64,000 nt of DNA, from contig NC_079321.1 in the NCBI RefSeq assembly GCF_029931775.1, positions 14,466,501-14,530,500 on the forward strand. Direction: 5' to 3'. Position numbers and translations under genes: made by a program. Origin of the DNA: Euleptes europaea (taxonomy: Eukaryota; Chordata; Lepidosauria; Squamata; Sphaerodactylidae). Position 1 is the first letter of the stretch; every line of letters starts with the position of its first letter. Shown one piece after another: positions 33,726 to 45,400 of this stretch. The notes under the pieces are model-generated. The model did no database searches. It saw nothing but the letters and a program-made list of their open reading frames with translations, and was not told where the DNA came from.

Positions 33726-33934
33726 TAGGGTTGCCAGCTCCAGGTAGGGAAAGTCCAGATCTTGGGGGTACAGCTTGAGAAGGGTGGAGTTTACTGAAGG
33801 GAAGGACTTCATCAGACTATAATGCCATAAAGTCCAGCCTCCGAAACAGCTTGTTTCTCCAGGATCTCGGTAGTTGGTGGATCAGTTGTGATTCCAGGAG
33901 GTCTCCAGGTCCCACCTAGAGGTTGGCAACCCTA
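33726..33934 (-). mobile_element. hAT-type MITE, diverged
   Basis: TAGGGTTGCC / GGCAACCCTA kept; no clear duplication. Confidence 0.88.
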
Positions 33935-34254
33935 TTCCTGACAACCCCCTCTTCAGCAACCAAGTTATAGGTACCATAAGCATAGTTCATTGGGCTGAAT
34001 GCCACTGAGGTCATTTTCCCCCCAGTAACACTTCTAAACCAATTTGCTTATTATTATTATTAAGTATATAATGCCGTCTATGTCGGCACTTAATAGACTG
34101 CAAAGAGACAGGCTCCCCTACTTTAAGGTGCCTTGTGGAAGCAGGCACTGATCAACCCTAGTATTCTTTCCTGGTCTTTAAAAGGGATTTAAGGTCAAAG
34201 GATTTCAGGTACATGCTGGAAAGATAAAATGTCAAAACACACATCCAGCTTCCA

Positions 34255-34505
34255 TACTCGGGATTCCAGCCTCCAGGTGGGACCTGGGGATCCCCTGGTA
34301 TTACAGTGCATCTCCAGCCTACAGAGATCAGTTGCCCTGGAGAAAATGGATGCTTTGGAGGGTGGACTCTATGGCATTGTACCCCACTGAGGTCTCTGCC
34401 CGCCCCAGGCTCCATCCCCAAATCTCCAGAGGTTTCCCAACCTGGATCTGGCAACCCTACTCCCCACTCTCTGCCAGTGGCTGGGGGGGACCTGGCAACC
34501 CTAAT
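34255..34505 (+). mobile_element. hAT-type MITE plus extra tail
   Basis: Copy ends GGCAACCCTA at about 34459. A second MITE tail (GACCTGGCAACCCTA) follows at 34489. Confidence 0.85.
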
Positions 34506-34544
34506 CCATACAAAGGGCTTTTGTGGCAGTGATTGCCGGTAGCA

Positions 34545-34765
34545 GCCTTAATAGCTCAGACTAGCCTTGTCTTGTCAGTGTTTGGAAGCCAAGCAAGGTC
34601 AGCCACTGATAGTATTTGGATGGGAGACCACCAAGGACGGCTGGGGTTACGATGCAGAGGCAGGTGATGGCAAAACCACCTCTGCTCTTCTCTTGCCTTG
34701 AAAACCCCATGAGGTGGAACTTCATGGAGTTGCCATGAGGGGAAAACTGGTGGAAATCAGTGCAA
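34545..34765 (+). mobile_element. 5S-rRNA-derived SINE, old
   Basis: GGAAGCCAAGCAAGGTCAGC and GGATGGGAGACCACC remain. Confidence 0.85.
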
Positions 34766-35350
34766 CCGATGAGTACCAGCGCTTTTTAAAAAAAACAAAA
34801 AAACACTGGCCAGACACATGCAAATTTCTAGAAACCAGCACTAGTTTCTCAGGACACAGTCCTGTCTGTGATGAGGGGAGGGAGAAAAAAAAGCAAGTCC
34901 GGATTATCGGCAACTCGGGGCAAGGGCATAAACACAAGATAACCTGGTGGATTTTCTTGCTTTTTTTTTTTTTTTTAAATGCCCTTTAGAAAGAAAACTG
35001 AGGAGCAGCTGCAAGTGCCTGGATTGGGGCTGCAATCCTACGAGGATACAAGGAGGAGGAGATGGAGGAATGGGCCTGCTTTGCTTGTTCGTTTGGCTGG
35101 AAAAGTCAAAGAGAGCTCCAGTCCTGACAGGCACGTGGTTCTCCCTTGCACTCACACCCAGAGCAGCAGAATTGGAGCTGCTGACTACAGGTGCCAAGCG
35201 GGGTTCTCGGCACCTAATCCCTTGCCCCCAGTCTGAGGATCTCCACCTAGAGAAGCAAACTGAATGCTTGGATGCTACAGCCGAATGGGCACTGCCAGGC
35301 CTGGAAGAAGGGTGGGAAAGAGGAGCCTGTCATGAGTTTTCCTTCCACTC
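34766..35350. other. No gene recognised
   Basis: Unique-looking DNA; frames on both strands but no splice-supported exon. Confidence 0.3.
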
Positions 35351-35358
35351 CAAGTAGG

Positions 35359-35567
35359 TAGGGTTGCCAAGTCCCTCTTCGCCACCAGCGGGAGGTTTTT
35401 GGGGCGGAGCCTGAGGAGGGCAGGGCTTGGGAATGGGAGGGACTGCAATGCCATAGTGTCCAATTGCCAAAGCAGCCATTTTCTCCAGGGGAACTGATCT
35501 CTATCAGCTGGAGATCAGTTGTAATAGCAGGAGATCTCCAGCTATTACCTGGAGGTTGGCAACCCTA
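35359..35567 (-). mobile_element. Complete hAT-type MITE
   Basis: Perfect duplication CAAGTAGG (35351-35358, 35568-35575). Confidence 0.95.
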
Positions 35568-35575
35568 CAAGTAGG

Positions 35576-36994
35576 TGACTAGCGCCGTCAGAAGTGATCT
35601 GCTCCTAGCCCTGATGGTGCAAGAAGTATGATGAAGTAGATTCAGGATGGACTAAAAGGAAAATACTTCTTTACACAGTAAGTGATCAAAATGTGGAACT
35701 CGCTGCCAGAAGGTGGGCCAATATAATCAATCATGTATTGGCTACCTACTGAACAGCACATTCTGAAAGCCAGAAGTGTTGAGTCAAACCACAGCTTAGA
35801 GAAGGAATCGCTTTCAAGCCCGTGAGCCCGTTGCTGTTTCCTGGGTGCAAAACCGCATGACGGATGACCCACGTCCAAAGCAATATGCAGCGGTTCAGGT
35901 TGGTGTCTTCTGGCAGGGCAAACATCTAAAATAATCACAACAAATTCTAAAGTACCCAAAAGAGTCACCTGCAATTTCCTTTGCTTCACTGAGGGCAGCA
36001 CTGGTCTGATCCCAAAATGGGATGCCTGATTTTGACCACAGGAAATAAGATTCCAAAAGCTGGGATGCCAAATTAGTAACTGTCTGGCCCTTTTGATCAC
36101 CCCAGCAAACCATTCTCAGTACCAACTGAAACTGCTGCTCACAAAGAACTGCAAACACACACTCAACACACTGACGCCCCTGCAAAGCCCACACTTCTGA
36201 ACAATGCAAAGAAAATAATGTCTAAGGGGAGGGATTTGGTTTGGAGCGTTCCCGGACTGCCCTGATAAGGTTATCCGAATCATGCAGTCCGGACAGCCTT
36301 GCTTGCTCCGGTTTCCCCCGAAGCAGGACGATGCTGGCAGAAGGGATCGACAGAAGGAGCGACTTACTTTTTTTTCTCTCCCCAGGAGAACCGGTCCTGC
36401 TTTCCTGTCCCTGGTCTGGATGTGAGCTGGAGAGTTGCCTTTTATGTCCTGCCTTTCTCAGAGATGATGTCTGGCTGTGACATCAGCACCAGGACACAAC
36501 GGCATCCCCCTCCCTTCCTCCTAGAACCACTCATGCTAATACCAACTCAAGAATGGAGGCCTTTTTTTCATGACTCAGAATATTTTCTTCCTTTAGTCGA
36601 ATCGGGTGGCTCGGAACTAGATTGACCTCCCGCCCCCCTTGTAAATATTTTTGCACCTCTTCTTTCAGCTTTTCCAGGGTACAGGTTATTCTCAGATATT
36701 CTAAATGGATTATTGCTCATCAAAAGCCAGTTTAGACCGCAGGCGTCCCTTTCCATGAGCTACCTGCCTAGAAAAGGGGGGTGGGCTCTCTCAAAGAGGG
36801 CATGCTTTGCTGCCTGAGGTTTCGTCCCAGGCGTGTGACCAAATTGCATGCATCTGCCGGTACGCATGGCTCTTGCTAGTCATGTAGTTTGGGTGGGGTT
36901 CAGTGGCGCATGCCCAGACATGCGGGAAGATTTTCAGGTTCATGAGACGCTCATGACTGTGCTGATCTTTCAGGACTTGACCTTCCTGCTAGGA
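35576..36994. other. PRLH-MLPH intergenic, no feature recognised
   Basis: No known repeat and no convincing exon. The frames at 36241-36625 (+) and 35642-36209 (-) lack family features. Confidence 0.3.
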
Positions 36995-37505
36995 GGTGTA
37001 TTGGTTAGAATATCAGGCCCGGATCTGGGAGAAGCAGGTTCGAATCCCTACTCCGCAGTGGAAGCTGCCAGGTTGGAGGGCCTTAAGAGGGGAGTGGACA
37101 TATTCATGGAGGAGAGGGGTATTCATGGTGGTTAGTTAGAATGGATACTAGTCATGCTGCATACCTATTCTCTCTAGTATCAGAGGAGCATGCCTATTAT
37201 TTTGGGTGCTGTGGAGCACAGGCAGGTTGGTGCTGCTGCAGTCGTCTTGTTTGGGGGCTTCCTCGAGGCACCTGGTTGGCCACTGTATGAACAGACTGCT
37301 GGGCTTGATGGGCCTGGGTCTGATCCAGCGGGGCCTTTCTTATGTTCTTATGCTCTAAGCTTGCTGGGTGACCTCGTGCCCGTCACACACTCTCAGCCTA
37401 ACCTTCCTTGCAGGGTTGTTGTGAGGATAAAAGGGAGGAGAACAATGTAAGATGTTGTGGGTGCCCCCCAAGGGAGAAAGGTGGGGGTATAAATGAAGTA
37501 AACAA
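36995..37505 (+). mobile_element. CORE-SINE split by CR1-like LINE
   Basis: SINE head 36995-37064 and core/tail 37353-37505 (GGGTTGTTGTGAGGATAAAA). Confidence 0.85.
37065..37352 (+). mobile_element. CR1-like LINE 3' end, TTCTTATG type
   Basis: Ends TTCTTATGTTCTTATG. Inserted in the CORE-SINE. Confidence 0.85.
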
Positions 37506-39250
37506 ATAAGCAGATAAATATCTGAGGGCTTATGTAGTATTACCATAAACCCAATGGAAACTAAGATCATAATCTATATCCATTTGTAAGGAACAGGATG
37601 CATACGTGTGTGGGTGGGGAATCAACACAGAGATCAGTGGATCCTCTTTCCTCATTGGTCTCTGGGCATAGTGTGTCAGGCAGTCTTTTAAGGAGAAAGA
37701 ACTCTTTTACCCAGTAAGAATCCAGCTAGCTCTCCTTTCCTCCCCAGCTCCCTTGGGGAATTGGATTTATGAAAAATTATTCCCAAAGTTACCAAGAAAA
37801 TCCTACAAGAACAAAATTCTCATTTCCTCTCTGCTAAAAGTCAGAAGTAGATTGCAGAATCCAGAGTGAATCCCACAAGCAACTCAGGATGGGCACACCA
37901 GCAAAGTCCTCCCTTACTCTTCCCAGACGTTAATAGCGACTTGTTTTTGTTCTTCAGCCCTTGCAGCTGATCAGCTGGCCAGTAAAGCAACTTACAGGCA
38001 GCGGGCGGGGGGGCTAGCTCAGTGTACGTCACTGCTGACGTAGCGGCATCACTTCTGGCGCGCACCAGAAGTGATGTAATAGTGTCGCCAGCACCACAGG
38101 ACACTCTAATATTAGGGCAAAAACCACTACTGTAGAGTGTTTGCCCAAATACCAGAGCATCCTATGACCCTGGGAATGCGATGACATCACTTCTGTTACG
38201 TGCCAGTAGCATCATTGCAATGGTGGGCTAGGCCTTCCCTTGCTGCTGGCAATCCCCACTCCCACCCACCACCACTTGCCAGGGGGGTCCAGGCAACCTT
38301 AATTCCGTAGTGTAAAACTGATGAGTTTAAAAACTGGTTCCCGATTGACTCATATGGATAACTCTCTCACTATTTATAATGGTCTATTTAATGATCACGA
38401 GGAATTACTTGGAGCTATCAAGCGCTGCCTTATGTGGCCTTTTACACAACGGAAGACACAAATGTCAGATGTCTAGAGTTTGTGTTTTTATATTATGCAT
38501 GTTGTGGGAGGGCACTGTATGCACAACGAGAAATGTGGAGATGTTTTCCTCAGATATATAATAAAGGATGTGTGCTTGCATGGTAAAAAGTACATTGAAT
38601 TATTCTCTCTTTCTCTCTCTCTCGTGCGTCGCAGCTGTAACTATGCAACCCAATGTTCTCAGTATGGTAATGAAGACCTGTTTAAGGACTTTGAGCAGAG
38701 ACACATTTTCCTCTGATGAGCCTTTCTGATAAAAAGTTGGCGTGTCAAAGAAATTCAGGCAGGTACACTTTTGGACCAACAGTATATCGGCACTGACCAA
38801 ACTCAGCATTTCAAACATACACCTTTCAATTATATCCAAAAATAGCACCTGGTTTTCCAAAGCTTGGTTTGAAAGGTAAGTAAAGGGGGTTTCCTATGAA
38901 CTGCCTGGAGCAGCTCATGCTGACCTCACAAGAACCCAGCGAGGGCCTCAGCCCTGGTGGGTGCGGCAGAGCAAAGACAACAGTGGTGTCTGATCTGCGT
39001 CACAATAACGTACAATGGACTCTTGAGCCTCTAGATGTGCGTCGCCTTTGGCTCCCATCTGGGTTACTACAACTGCAGCTAAGTTCTCATGAATATTGGT
39101 GATGAGCTGTTCCGTGTCTCTTGCAGAAAAGCCAGTATGACTAGGGATACTCGAGCACCTGCCTGTTCATCCGCAAGTGGCAATTAGGTAGCCAATTAAT
39201 CAATAGGCTGTTTGGCTGTTCACAACCCGTTTTTGTCGTTTCGAAGTCAT
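37506..39250. other. Intergenic; CATCACTTC repeat at 37990-38200
   Basis: GCATCACTTCTGGCGCG / CGCACCAGAAGTGATG forms a short hairpin near 38050. The rest is unassigned. Confidence 0.35.
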
Positions 39251-39252
39251 AG

Positions 39253-39400
39253 GGTGAAAACGCATGGTCGCTTTATCCTTTAATCCCTGTTTTAGCCAGG
39301 ACCCAACGCACATTAGGCTAAACGCATGCGTTCGATCCTGGCTGAATCCTGGCTGAAACAGGGATTAAAGGAGGATAAAGTGACCATGCGTTTTTGACCA
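39253..39400. repeat. Palindromic MITE-like repeat, arms about 50 bp
   Basis: AACGCATGGTCGCTTTATCC...CCCTGTTTTAGCCAGG pairs with CCTGGCTGAAACAGGG...AAAGTGACCATGCG. Two mismatched positions and a short indel per arm; loop about 45 bp. Confidence 0.75.
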
Positions 39401-40156
39401 TTGGCTACTTGCAGCCATTAGAAGCCGACTCCCTGCCGATGAGGGATCAGTAGAGATTCAGCTTCTGATCTGCTGGCGAAATTTTGCTCTATTCCCAGCA
39501 AAGTTTCGGGGGGAGGGGATGGGGGGATCAGGAACAGAGTCCCCGCTGATCAGTTGGAAGTTCCATTCTGCTGATCTCCCATCCTGGAACTTGCTGTGGA
39601 TTAAGGATTTTAATCATCGTTTTATACATTTCTTTTAAATTGATTTTGGAATCTTTGGTTTACTTGTAACCTTTTCAGAGACTTTTCTGAAAGTAGAAAA
39701 ATATTTTCTATGAATCTTTTAACTACATGAATCCATAAAATACGTGGCGTAAGCCACCACACTTAGTTTTCTGGGATTCTTTCACCTATTTCAACAATAG
39801 GTTTGCATTCTCCCATTTTAAGTAGTTCACCAATTAAAATGCTAGGAGTTACTATTACCCTGGTATGAAAACTTTATCAAGCCTGCACTGGTAGTAATTA
39901 ACACATTGGGAAACACCCCTTTGTTCCACAGGCTGGCAGCTGAAGGAAAGAAAAACTAGAGCTGGTGTGTTGTCTGAACATAATGCCAACTTTTATTTAG
40001 CGTATATTATACATGTGTGTGCATATATAGATATAGATATATGTTAAAAGCTGGTGCCAAAGACAGACTGGGTGATTATAATGTTATATATTAAGGTGAA
40101 ACTGCATGCTGTATGTAATCCCGTGATTCTTCTCCTCAACGGCAGACTTTAATCAA
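39401..40156. other. No gene recognised
   Basis: AT-rich intergenic DNA. A minus-strand AATAAA at 39997-39992 is a distant candidate MLPH poly(A) signal. Confidence 0.25.
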
Positions 40157-40373
40157 GTCACATGAACACATGAAGCTGCCTTCTACTGAATCAGACCCTC
40201 GGTCCATCCAAGTCAGTATAGTCTACTCAGACCGGCAGCAGCTCTCCAGGGTCTCAGGCAGGGGTCTTTCACATCACCTGCTTGCCTAGTCCCTTTAACT
40301 GGAGATGCCAGGGATTGAACCCGGGACCTTCTGCATGCCAAGCAGATGCTCTACCACTGAGCTACGGCCCTTC
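40157..40373 (-). mobile_element. tRNA-Ala-like SINE
   Basis: Clean reverse copy ending CACTGAGCTACGGCCC. Confidence 0.92.
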
Positions 40374-41489
40374 AAATCAAGTCAAGTAGCTTCAGCCCAA
40401 CTGAGGAAGGGGGAGAAAGGGAAGAGAAGGATATATTTCAACCTTTCCTTCCCAGTCTTCTGCTTATCCTAAAGTCAACCTGAGCTGCTTTGTTTGGTAC
40501 CAGAAAGTTCTGTTTGGAAGGAATCTCAGGGATACACATAAGGGGTAGTTTCATTCTTAATATGCCATCAACAAAACCAATTTACAACACTGGAGGAGAT
40601 TTGAGGGCACTGGAAGGTGGAGAAGACGATAATGAGAGATGCTGTAGAGGCATTTAATATTTCAGGGGCTGCAATGGAACTACTGTAAATGGAAAATGCT
40701 TTCTAAGATGGGCTTGTTACTGGCAGAAAGCTAATGGAAGCAGCTTAGTGCTAAAGCAGAGAACCTGGGTTCGTACCCCAAGAGAGTCAATGTTTTTTTT
40801 CAAGGGTAAAGATACGGAGTAACAATGAAGTAAACTGAGAGACATAGGCTTCACTCTTAAGTGTTCCATCTGATGTGTGGGGATATTTGTACATCTCTCT
40901 CCATAGGTCTAAGTGCCAATCACATTGATGGATTGGTTCAGGACATAAAAAGTTCAAGGTCAGAAGGACACCATACTCTTGGTGGTGAGAATGGTTTGAA
41001 CACCCATTCGCTGCCCTGAATACTGATGCAGCAGACATAAATTCTAGCTACATTTATCACGTATGTCTGACCGTGTCCAGACCCTGGGATTTTGGATGGT
41101 TTCCGTGTATACTGGTCAACCTGGTTGTGTGTTCAGGCATGACTGAGATTTTCCAGCTCAGGGAATTCTTCAATATCCTCCAGTGATCCAAAATTGGTGG
41201 TAGTGAGGGTAACCTGTTGTGTAATCCTCAGAATTTGGATAAGGGATATATTGCAGCAAATACTTAGTGCAAATATATGCGCATGTGTTGGGGAGGGGAA
41301 TGTGACCAACCTGGACTTTTTGGAAGGGCAGGATAAAATGGATATATGGATTGTGTTAAAAGATAATCCACCCCACCCCCCCGCAACCTCAAACTTCAGA
41401 ATTTGAAATCAGATGGCCAAATCTAGGTTACACTTTAGATTTAGCATTTCTGCTTGGTTCCTCCTCTTTATTGTCCCCTGGGAAATCCT
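40374..41489. other. No gene recognised
   Basis: Unique-looking intergenic DNA downstream of MLPH; may include its 3' UTR if polyadenylation is distal. Confidence 0.25.
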
Positions 41490-41683
41490 GAGGTTGCCAA
41501 CCTCCAGGCCAGGGCCTGGAGTTCTCCCGGAATTACAAATGATCTCCAAACTGCAGAGATCCATTCCCCTAGAGAAAATGGCAGCCTCGGAGGGTAGAAT
41601 TATACCCCACTGGGCTCCCTCTCCTCCCCAAACTCTGCTTTCCCCCATACTTCATTCCCAGCACCCCCAAGTTGGCAACCCTA
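41490..41683 (+). mobile_element. Complete hAT-type MITE
   Basis: Perfect duplication GAAATCCT (41482-41489, 41684-41691) around GAGGTTGCC / GGCAACCCTA. Confidence 0.94.
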
Positions 41684-42408
41684 GAAATCCTAGGCAGGCA
41701 GTCTCTGACAGTGCCTTCTTTTGTTTGGCATACTCGTGCACAAAGTCTCTCTTAAGGCATGCATGTGCGACGGCCTGGTTGAGCTCACAGCACAAAAGAA
41801 GAGCCACGTTTGCATATGGGATCAAAAAGAGGTCTGTGACCCACTGAAGAATAACAGACTTATTGTGGCTTACTCTTCCACAGGAAGCACACAGTCCAGT
41901 GGGGTGGATGCATTACTAATCTGACCAAGCGGGCTACAGCCCAGGATTTGCCACATATGCTCTGCCTCCAGATGACTGTAAACCTGAATTAAATCCAGGA
42001 CTGTTTAAAGCCCAGGAACATGCAGAATGTCCTATTGAGCCACAAAGCTAAGCACAGGCCAAGCAACTAGGCAAGGTGGCTGAAGAGAGACTTGCCCAAA
42101 TATCCAGACTACAGACATATAATTTATGAACTGAAATGCATTTTACACACTAGTCCTATGTAGCATGAGTGGATCAGTAATCTTGAGGCAGGGAGAAATT
42201 CTTTACATTGAACAGGGTTACGGTTCTTTGTAGGCAATTTAGGACACTTAATTTCATGAAGATGCTACTTTGGAAATTTCTTTCAGAGCTAACACACGTC
42301 TCTCTTCTGTTTCAAGACACAGGGGGAGGCAAGAAAGGGAAGAGAGAACTCTGGGAGCAAAGCCTTGGTGAGAAGGTCTCTTGCTGGACGAGAGAGACCT
42401 CATGGCTT

Positions 42409-42435
42409 TCAAGATCGATGGGTCATCACGGGCTT
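42409..42435 (-). CDS. MLPH: MLPH terminal micro-exon KPVMTHRS-stop
   Basis: Only 27 coding bases: acceptor TTACTTTCACAG then AAGCCC, encoding KPVMTHRS and TGA at 42411-42409. It matches the human C-terminus KPVVAHQS. No close AATAAA was found on this strand; one lies at 39997-39992, about 2.4 kb downstream. Confidence 0.85.
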   Translation of the reverse strand, partial: KPVMTHRS

Positions 42436-45400
42436 CTGTGAAAGTAAGAAAACACTGACGTGACACTTTCGAAACCAACAAGCAAAAACACATAAAACTA
42501 ACCCATCTGACAGAACAGTGCAATCCTAGCAGAGTTACAGAGTTTAGAAGGAACTCACTTTCAGTGGACTTAGAAGGGCATAACTCTTTTTATAGGAAGA
42601 GCCCCGTGGCGCAGAGTGGTAAGCTGCAGTACTGCAGTCCAAGCTCTGCTCATGACCTGAATTCAATCCCGATGGAGGTTGGTTTCAGGTAGCCGGCTCA
42701 AGGTTGACTCAGCCTTCCATCCTTCCGAGGTCGGCAAAATGAGTACCCAGCTTGCTGGGGGTAAAGGGAAGATGACTGGGGAAGGCACTGGCAAACCACC
42801 CCGTAAACAAAGTCTGCCTAGTAAATGTCGGGATGTGACGTCACCTCATGGGTCAGGAATGACCCGGTGCTTGCACAGGGTCCCTTTACCTTAACTCTGT
42901 TTATAAGTGTGAAGTTAAGCACAGGTACGAGCACATACATACTAATAGAGTTGCACTGTTCTAAATGATTCACAAAGTTACTTGGAAAAATTATTAGGGG
43001 CTGTGAACTGTAGAGTGACCAACCTCCAGGTGGTGGCTGGAGATCTCCTGCTATTACAACTGATCTCCAGGTGACAGAGATCAGTTCCCCTGGTGAAAAT
43101 GGCCGCTTTGGCAACTGGACTCTATGGCATTAGAGTCCCTCCCCTCCACAAACCCCGCACCCCTCCTCAGGCTCCACCCTCAAAATCTCCAGGTATTTTC
43201 CAACCCGAAGCTGGCAACCCTATCTATAGTAATGTGTACAGCTTGCTGAAACTAGAATCCTACTGTGGAATTTTACATCTTTTAATGTGTCATGTTAATA
43301 TTAATGCTTTGCTTCAGTTCTGATTTTAGACTTCTGGTTGGTTCAACAACCCTAATCCTATTGCATTGTTTACTGAATGTCTCATCCTGTTGATTGTATT
43401 GCCTTGAGTCTGAGTGTGAAAGGCGGACAATAAATAACGTAAATGAATGAATAAATAAATAATCCCTCACTGACTTCTGGGTCTCTGTCCTTTTTCTGCC
43501 AAATCAGAAATGCTCTGACAGATAAATGTCACTCCCTTGTCATATTCAAGGGGCACCAGAATAAATAAAAATCGTGGCCTCTGGATCATTATTGCTGGAT
43601 TTGTAATATCTGGGGTGCCTCTATTTCCCCCCTCTTGTATTGGCACCGTTTTCTCACAAGCCAGATAACGTCTCCCAAACTGGTGCATTCCCATTTTTGT
43701 GGTGATTTTTGAACATCCAGTGCAAAAGAAGCACAACTTTCCTTGGGTGAGCTAGCAGAATGTCATTTTCCTGTCAGGTTTGAAGGTGCCTCATTCAGCC
43801 TGGTTTGTGGCAGTTTGCTATCTCTCCTCTTTTGCTACTTGCCTGCCCACTCTGCCTTCAGAGAAAAATTGGCAGGTCTTTGGAGAAGACAACATCTGAG
43901 ATGGGAACCCGGGTAGAATGTCTGTAAGCATCTTCCTTTGTCAAATAAATAAAGACAACTCCATCCATTCTGTTTCTATAACCACTCTAGTGTGTGTGTG
44001 TATGTGTGCGTGAACTGCTCTAGTAACTCCTAATATCTGGACTCTTTGGTGCCACAGCTAATGCTTCTGTTTCCAAGTTTGCCACCACATCCCTCTTCTC
44101 ACATACAGGAAAATGGCCCAGGTTCGGAATACTTGCCGCAAAGATGCGATCGGCTTTCCTGTTTTTTTCTTTGGGGTTGCGCTGGGTCAAAGATCCTCTG
44201 TAATAGGAGTTCCGAGCAAAGGAATCAGCGTTGCCTTGAAAAGTTAAGCCAGACACATGGATTACAACATGTCAGGATAAAACTGTTCATATTTACTTGT
44301 TACTGCTATGTGATGCATATTTAGCACCAATACTTGATCGTGCCCGCCCCCCTTGCTTTGTTGGGTAGGAATTACCCCTCAGTAAGATTGGCTGGTAATT
44401 CTTGGCGGAGCTTCCCTCCAGTATGTCCTTTAATATATTTATTGTATGAACTACTTTAATTGATCCAGAGACATTTTTATGTGGGGCTCCCCGTTCCCCC
44501 CAAATCCTGTACATAATCTCTGTTTAAAATAGACCTGCCCACCAATTAAACAATTTTAGGAAAGACAGTGTTGTGTAGTGGTTAAAGTATCAGACTAGGA
44601 TCTGGAGATCCAGGTCTGGATCCCTACTCTGCATGGAAGGTTACCGGGTGACCTGGGTCCAGTCTGACACACTCAGCCTGACCTGCCTCAAAGGGTTGTT
44701 GTGACAATAAAATGGAGGAGAAGAATGCAGTAAGAAGTTGAGACCCCCACTGGGGAGAAAAGCAGGGTATAAATTACATTAATTAATTCCAGGAGCTCTC
44801 CAGATCCTAACCTGGAGGTTTGCAACCCTAAAGGTTTCTTGCAGGGTGGTTGCTTCTAAAATCCCATGAAGATTTTTTTTTCCTGATATCCCTGCAGTAT
44901 CATGGAAGATAAAAGCACCACAAGGCTTACAGGGTCAGCCATTTCAGCCTCTTTCTATTCATGGCCGCCTATATCCCATTTTCCCTATCTGCAGATTTCC
45001 CAGAGCTGCTTTGTACGTCACCGAATGGAAGAACGGCAAGCAGATACGGCCTTCCGTTCCGTCAACTGTGAGCAAGTAGGATGCTCTCCTGACGTCACTG
45101 GACGGTACTTCCATTCTGTCTTCGTAACAGGAGAAAAGGTCTAGCTTGTCTTTCTGACCTTTCAGGATGGGGGAGACTGCATGACTTTGCTCTCAACAGT
45201 CCACAGAAGGGGCATTGCAAGGTCTAGACCAAGAAGCCGGCCCCTTATCATCCCGTTTTTAATTTGAAGGAATGGGAGAATGATTGCTTTGACCCATTCC
45301 CTCTCTCCAAGGCAGGATTTATAATCACCATTTAATAGTTCTTTGCATTGATAGAGTGCACTTTAAATACGCAATACTCTTAATGTGTACTATCTCAGTA

